A DNA stretch of 64,000 bases. Origin: Balanoglossus misakiensis. Lineage: Eukaryota; Hemichordata. Positions 61,894-64,000 of the stretch are shown one piece after another (position 1 is the stretch's first letter; every line of letters starts with the position of its first letter). The notes under the pieces were generated by a model. The model was not told where the DNA came from. It made no database searches and saw nothing but the letters and a program-made list of their open reading frames with translations. The stretch spans positions 2,666,001 through 2,730,000 of the forward strand of contig CM082576.2 in the NCBI GenBank assembly GCA_040954595.2. The letters are read 5' to 3'. A program made the position numbers and the translations under genes.

Positions 61894-64000
61894 CGTCATG
61901 GCCCTGATGATCCCAGTTTTAAGCAGGTGTTAAGAAGAGAGATGAGACAGGACTATCAACAAAGGAGATGTTGTAATGTCAACTCCGCTGGGAAAACACC
62001 AAGCTGACAAGCTGATTGATCGGAATTAAGTGGAAATATAATTACTTGCACTCTCCATTGTCCAGATGATAGCACTCTTCACTCAGTGGGAATTTTTAAT
62101 AAATTGCCAAGCCACCATGGGACAAAAAAGATGGACCCAGCAATTCATTAAGTGTTGAACTGGCGAAGTACTTTCTGTCCACACATGAACTGCAATCCTT
62201 CAATGGAATTATCATCCTTAAAATTGGCAGATAACTTGACTTTCAGTCACCACGAGAAGTCATTTCTTGATCTCCAAGGGTTAGCTTAATCAATTATTGG
62301 GTGATGAATTGAAAGAAGTGAAAAGAAGCACGGGTCTCACAGGGCTGATTGGATTCCAATGAAACTACTCGTGATAGTGTGATCCGACGTGCTGATCAAA
62401 TTAATAATTTTGACACGCATAATCTTTGTGAACCCTGAGTAAATTTACCAAGCTAACCACATCAAACCAAATGACAATTAACACCGGTCATGCAAGCTGC
62501 ATTTATGAATGGTGATCGTTCAGTTAAAGGCAAGCAAACTTGTCAAGGTTTGACACGAAAAACATTCTAATCATAAGATTGATGTAGAATCCTCCCTCCA
62601 GTCAGGGTTCTGATGAGGATGACTGGCTTTGAACTGAAGGTTCTAAAACCTCATATCTCAGAGGGCTTTGTGGTCTGAAAAGTGAATATTTTGTACCCTT
62701 AGCTATAGCTCTCTCTAATGTGCAGTACATTTTCACAATATGCAACCCTGCTTTTGCGCTATACCACTACAATTCCCCCTCCCCTCCCTCCATAATGCCG
62801 AGGTGATTGGTCCTGTTTGGTTCCATCAGGACAGCAATTGACAATAAAAACAGTGAGTTAGCTAGATCTCGACTTTCACAATTTTTCTTCGAAACAGTGG
62901 TTTTGGTTCTCCTCTGGTGCCAGTATAATTTCCCCTGAAGGGAAGGGAAAAAGCCAGCGTATGATTCAATGTGCATAGATTCTGGTCGTCTCCATACAGC
63001 TTACCAGGCCACCAAGATATGCTTGGCTTGGCTTCTAGTCAGAAGGAGGCATTTGAGACGCCTGTGAGAGGGTTGTGAGGAAGTCTAGACAGTGAGTCTG
63101 CAGTTAGTCGCTTCTGCAAATAATCCTGCTCTTCTTGGTCAATCATGCCTAAATAATACATTGTTCTTGGCAAACTTACAAAATGTAGATTGCCGCGGGC
63201 CCAGAAGATTACAATTATAACAACGGTTGCTCAACATACACCAGAATCAATGTTTTGCCATTTGAGAACAATTTAGGAAAGAGATACCCACAAATCAATT
63301 GGCACAACTGCATTAACCATCATCAGTAATTGCATGGCTCTGATATAATCTACTGATATTAAACCTGGTCCAGTACGGAAAAAAAAGCTGGCCATTACAT
63401 TAAGAGAATATTTCATGCATGGCCATGGATTCTGAGAATTATTATCTGATTGATTGAAATATGTGACCATGCATTTCTCTCATTATAATCTTTCATCAGG
63501 TTCTGGCTCAGGATGACATTTAAGATTGACCAATCAGTGGCACAGCTTATTGGGGTCATCAGGTTTATGCCCCGGGTCACCATCGTTAGGTAAGTTTGCA
63601 TTAATAACGCACTGATTAATCAAAAGATAATCAAATAGTGATTGCGGTTCACAATATATTTTGCTTGTATACAAAATGTATAACCTGCAAGAGTGTTGTC
63701 AATAGTATAATACAACAGTACTGCATTTGAATGTGCATGCACTTAATTTACATCATATACCGGTATAGCTATACTTTGCAAAAAGAGGAGTGACAGTAAA
63801 AGCATCGACACTCAAGAATGTTCTCATTCGGGTCTACTGGTATGATAAAATACAGAAGCAACCACAGAAATGCAAATACAAAACCTCAGAATTGATTAAT
63901 TTTGGAAAGAATCACCCATGTGCATGTTGTTCAGAGTGTAGCCTTGTAACAGGCTAATTGAAGTGAAAGCTACTTCAGAGCATAGATCCTGCTTCACAAT

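Larger units (their letters stand above)
54172..64000. other. Probable intron of gene B and/or spacer
   Basis: No exon of the Fuseless family or any other family recognised. Contents: GATA/GA microsatellite at 58450-58471; TACCGGTA palindromes at 58753, 59187 and 63758; a strong minus-strand donor (TTCAAG|GTGAGT) at about 59747; a + strand CCAAT box (63519-63530) about 60 bases before a strong + strand donor (TTAG|GTAAGT) at about 63590; and the duplication at 61.7 kb. Confidence 0.45.

Noticed and set aside
1-64000. CRISPR array, bacterial operon or prophage content
   Set aside because: Split genes with GT/AG introns and metazoan families show this is animal nuclear DNA; no regularly spaced repeats of CRISPR type occur.

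Overview
The window is animal (metazoan) nuclear DNA. Genes are split into short exons with consensus GT/AG splice sites, introns and spacers are long and AT-rich, and microsatellites and small duplications are scattered throughout. The protein families (a spectrin-repeat KASH protein and the invertebrate synaptic Fuseless family) and the many ACATGTA and TACCGGTA words suggest a marine invertebrate bilaterian. A hemichordate, lancelet, echinoderm or mollusc would all fit, and I cannot place it further.

Layout. (1) 1-6.3 kb has no recognisable coding sequence; it holds possible 3' ends of a + strand gene and probably the 3'UTR of the next gene. (2) 6310-16263, minus strand: a complete ten-exon coding sequence (1969 aa) for a nesprin-like LINC-complex protein. 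It has N-terminal spectrin repeats, one 1182-codon exon of acidic low-complexity sequence, and a C-terminal KASH domain ending in PPPV. Every splice junction keeps the reading frame. (3) 16.3-30.5 kb looks like the 5' non-coding intron of that gene; two strong minus-strand donors behind TATA-like boxes (27.2 and 30.4 kb) are candidate first exons. (4) 30.4-31.3 kb looks like a divergent promoter, with a 189-bp tandem duplication and palindromic sites. (5) 32585-33289, + strand: an intronless coding exon for a 234-aa Met/Gln/Gly/Pro-rich repeat protein that I cannot assign to a family. (6) 35227-36985, minus strand: a complete two-exon Fuseless-like eight-pass membrane protein. (7) 37-50 kb: long spacer with a possible mobile-element remnant at 46.3 kb. 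(8) 50005-54171, minus strand: the last two coding exons of a second, diverged Fuseless-like gene. They are too short and too spliced to appear as long ORFs, but align by sequence, order and splice phase with the first copy. Its upstream exons were not found and probably lie beyond 64 kb. (9) 54.2-64 kb: spacer or intron.

The genes do not form an operon. The main points of interest are the pair of Fuseless paralogues, the unusual architecture of the KASH protein, and the orphan methionine-rich repeat protein between them.
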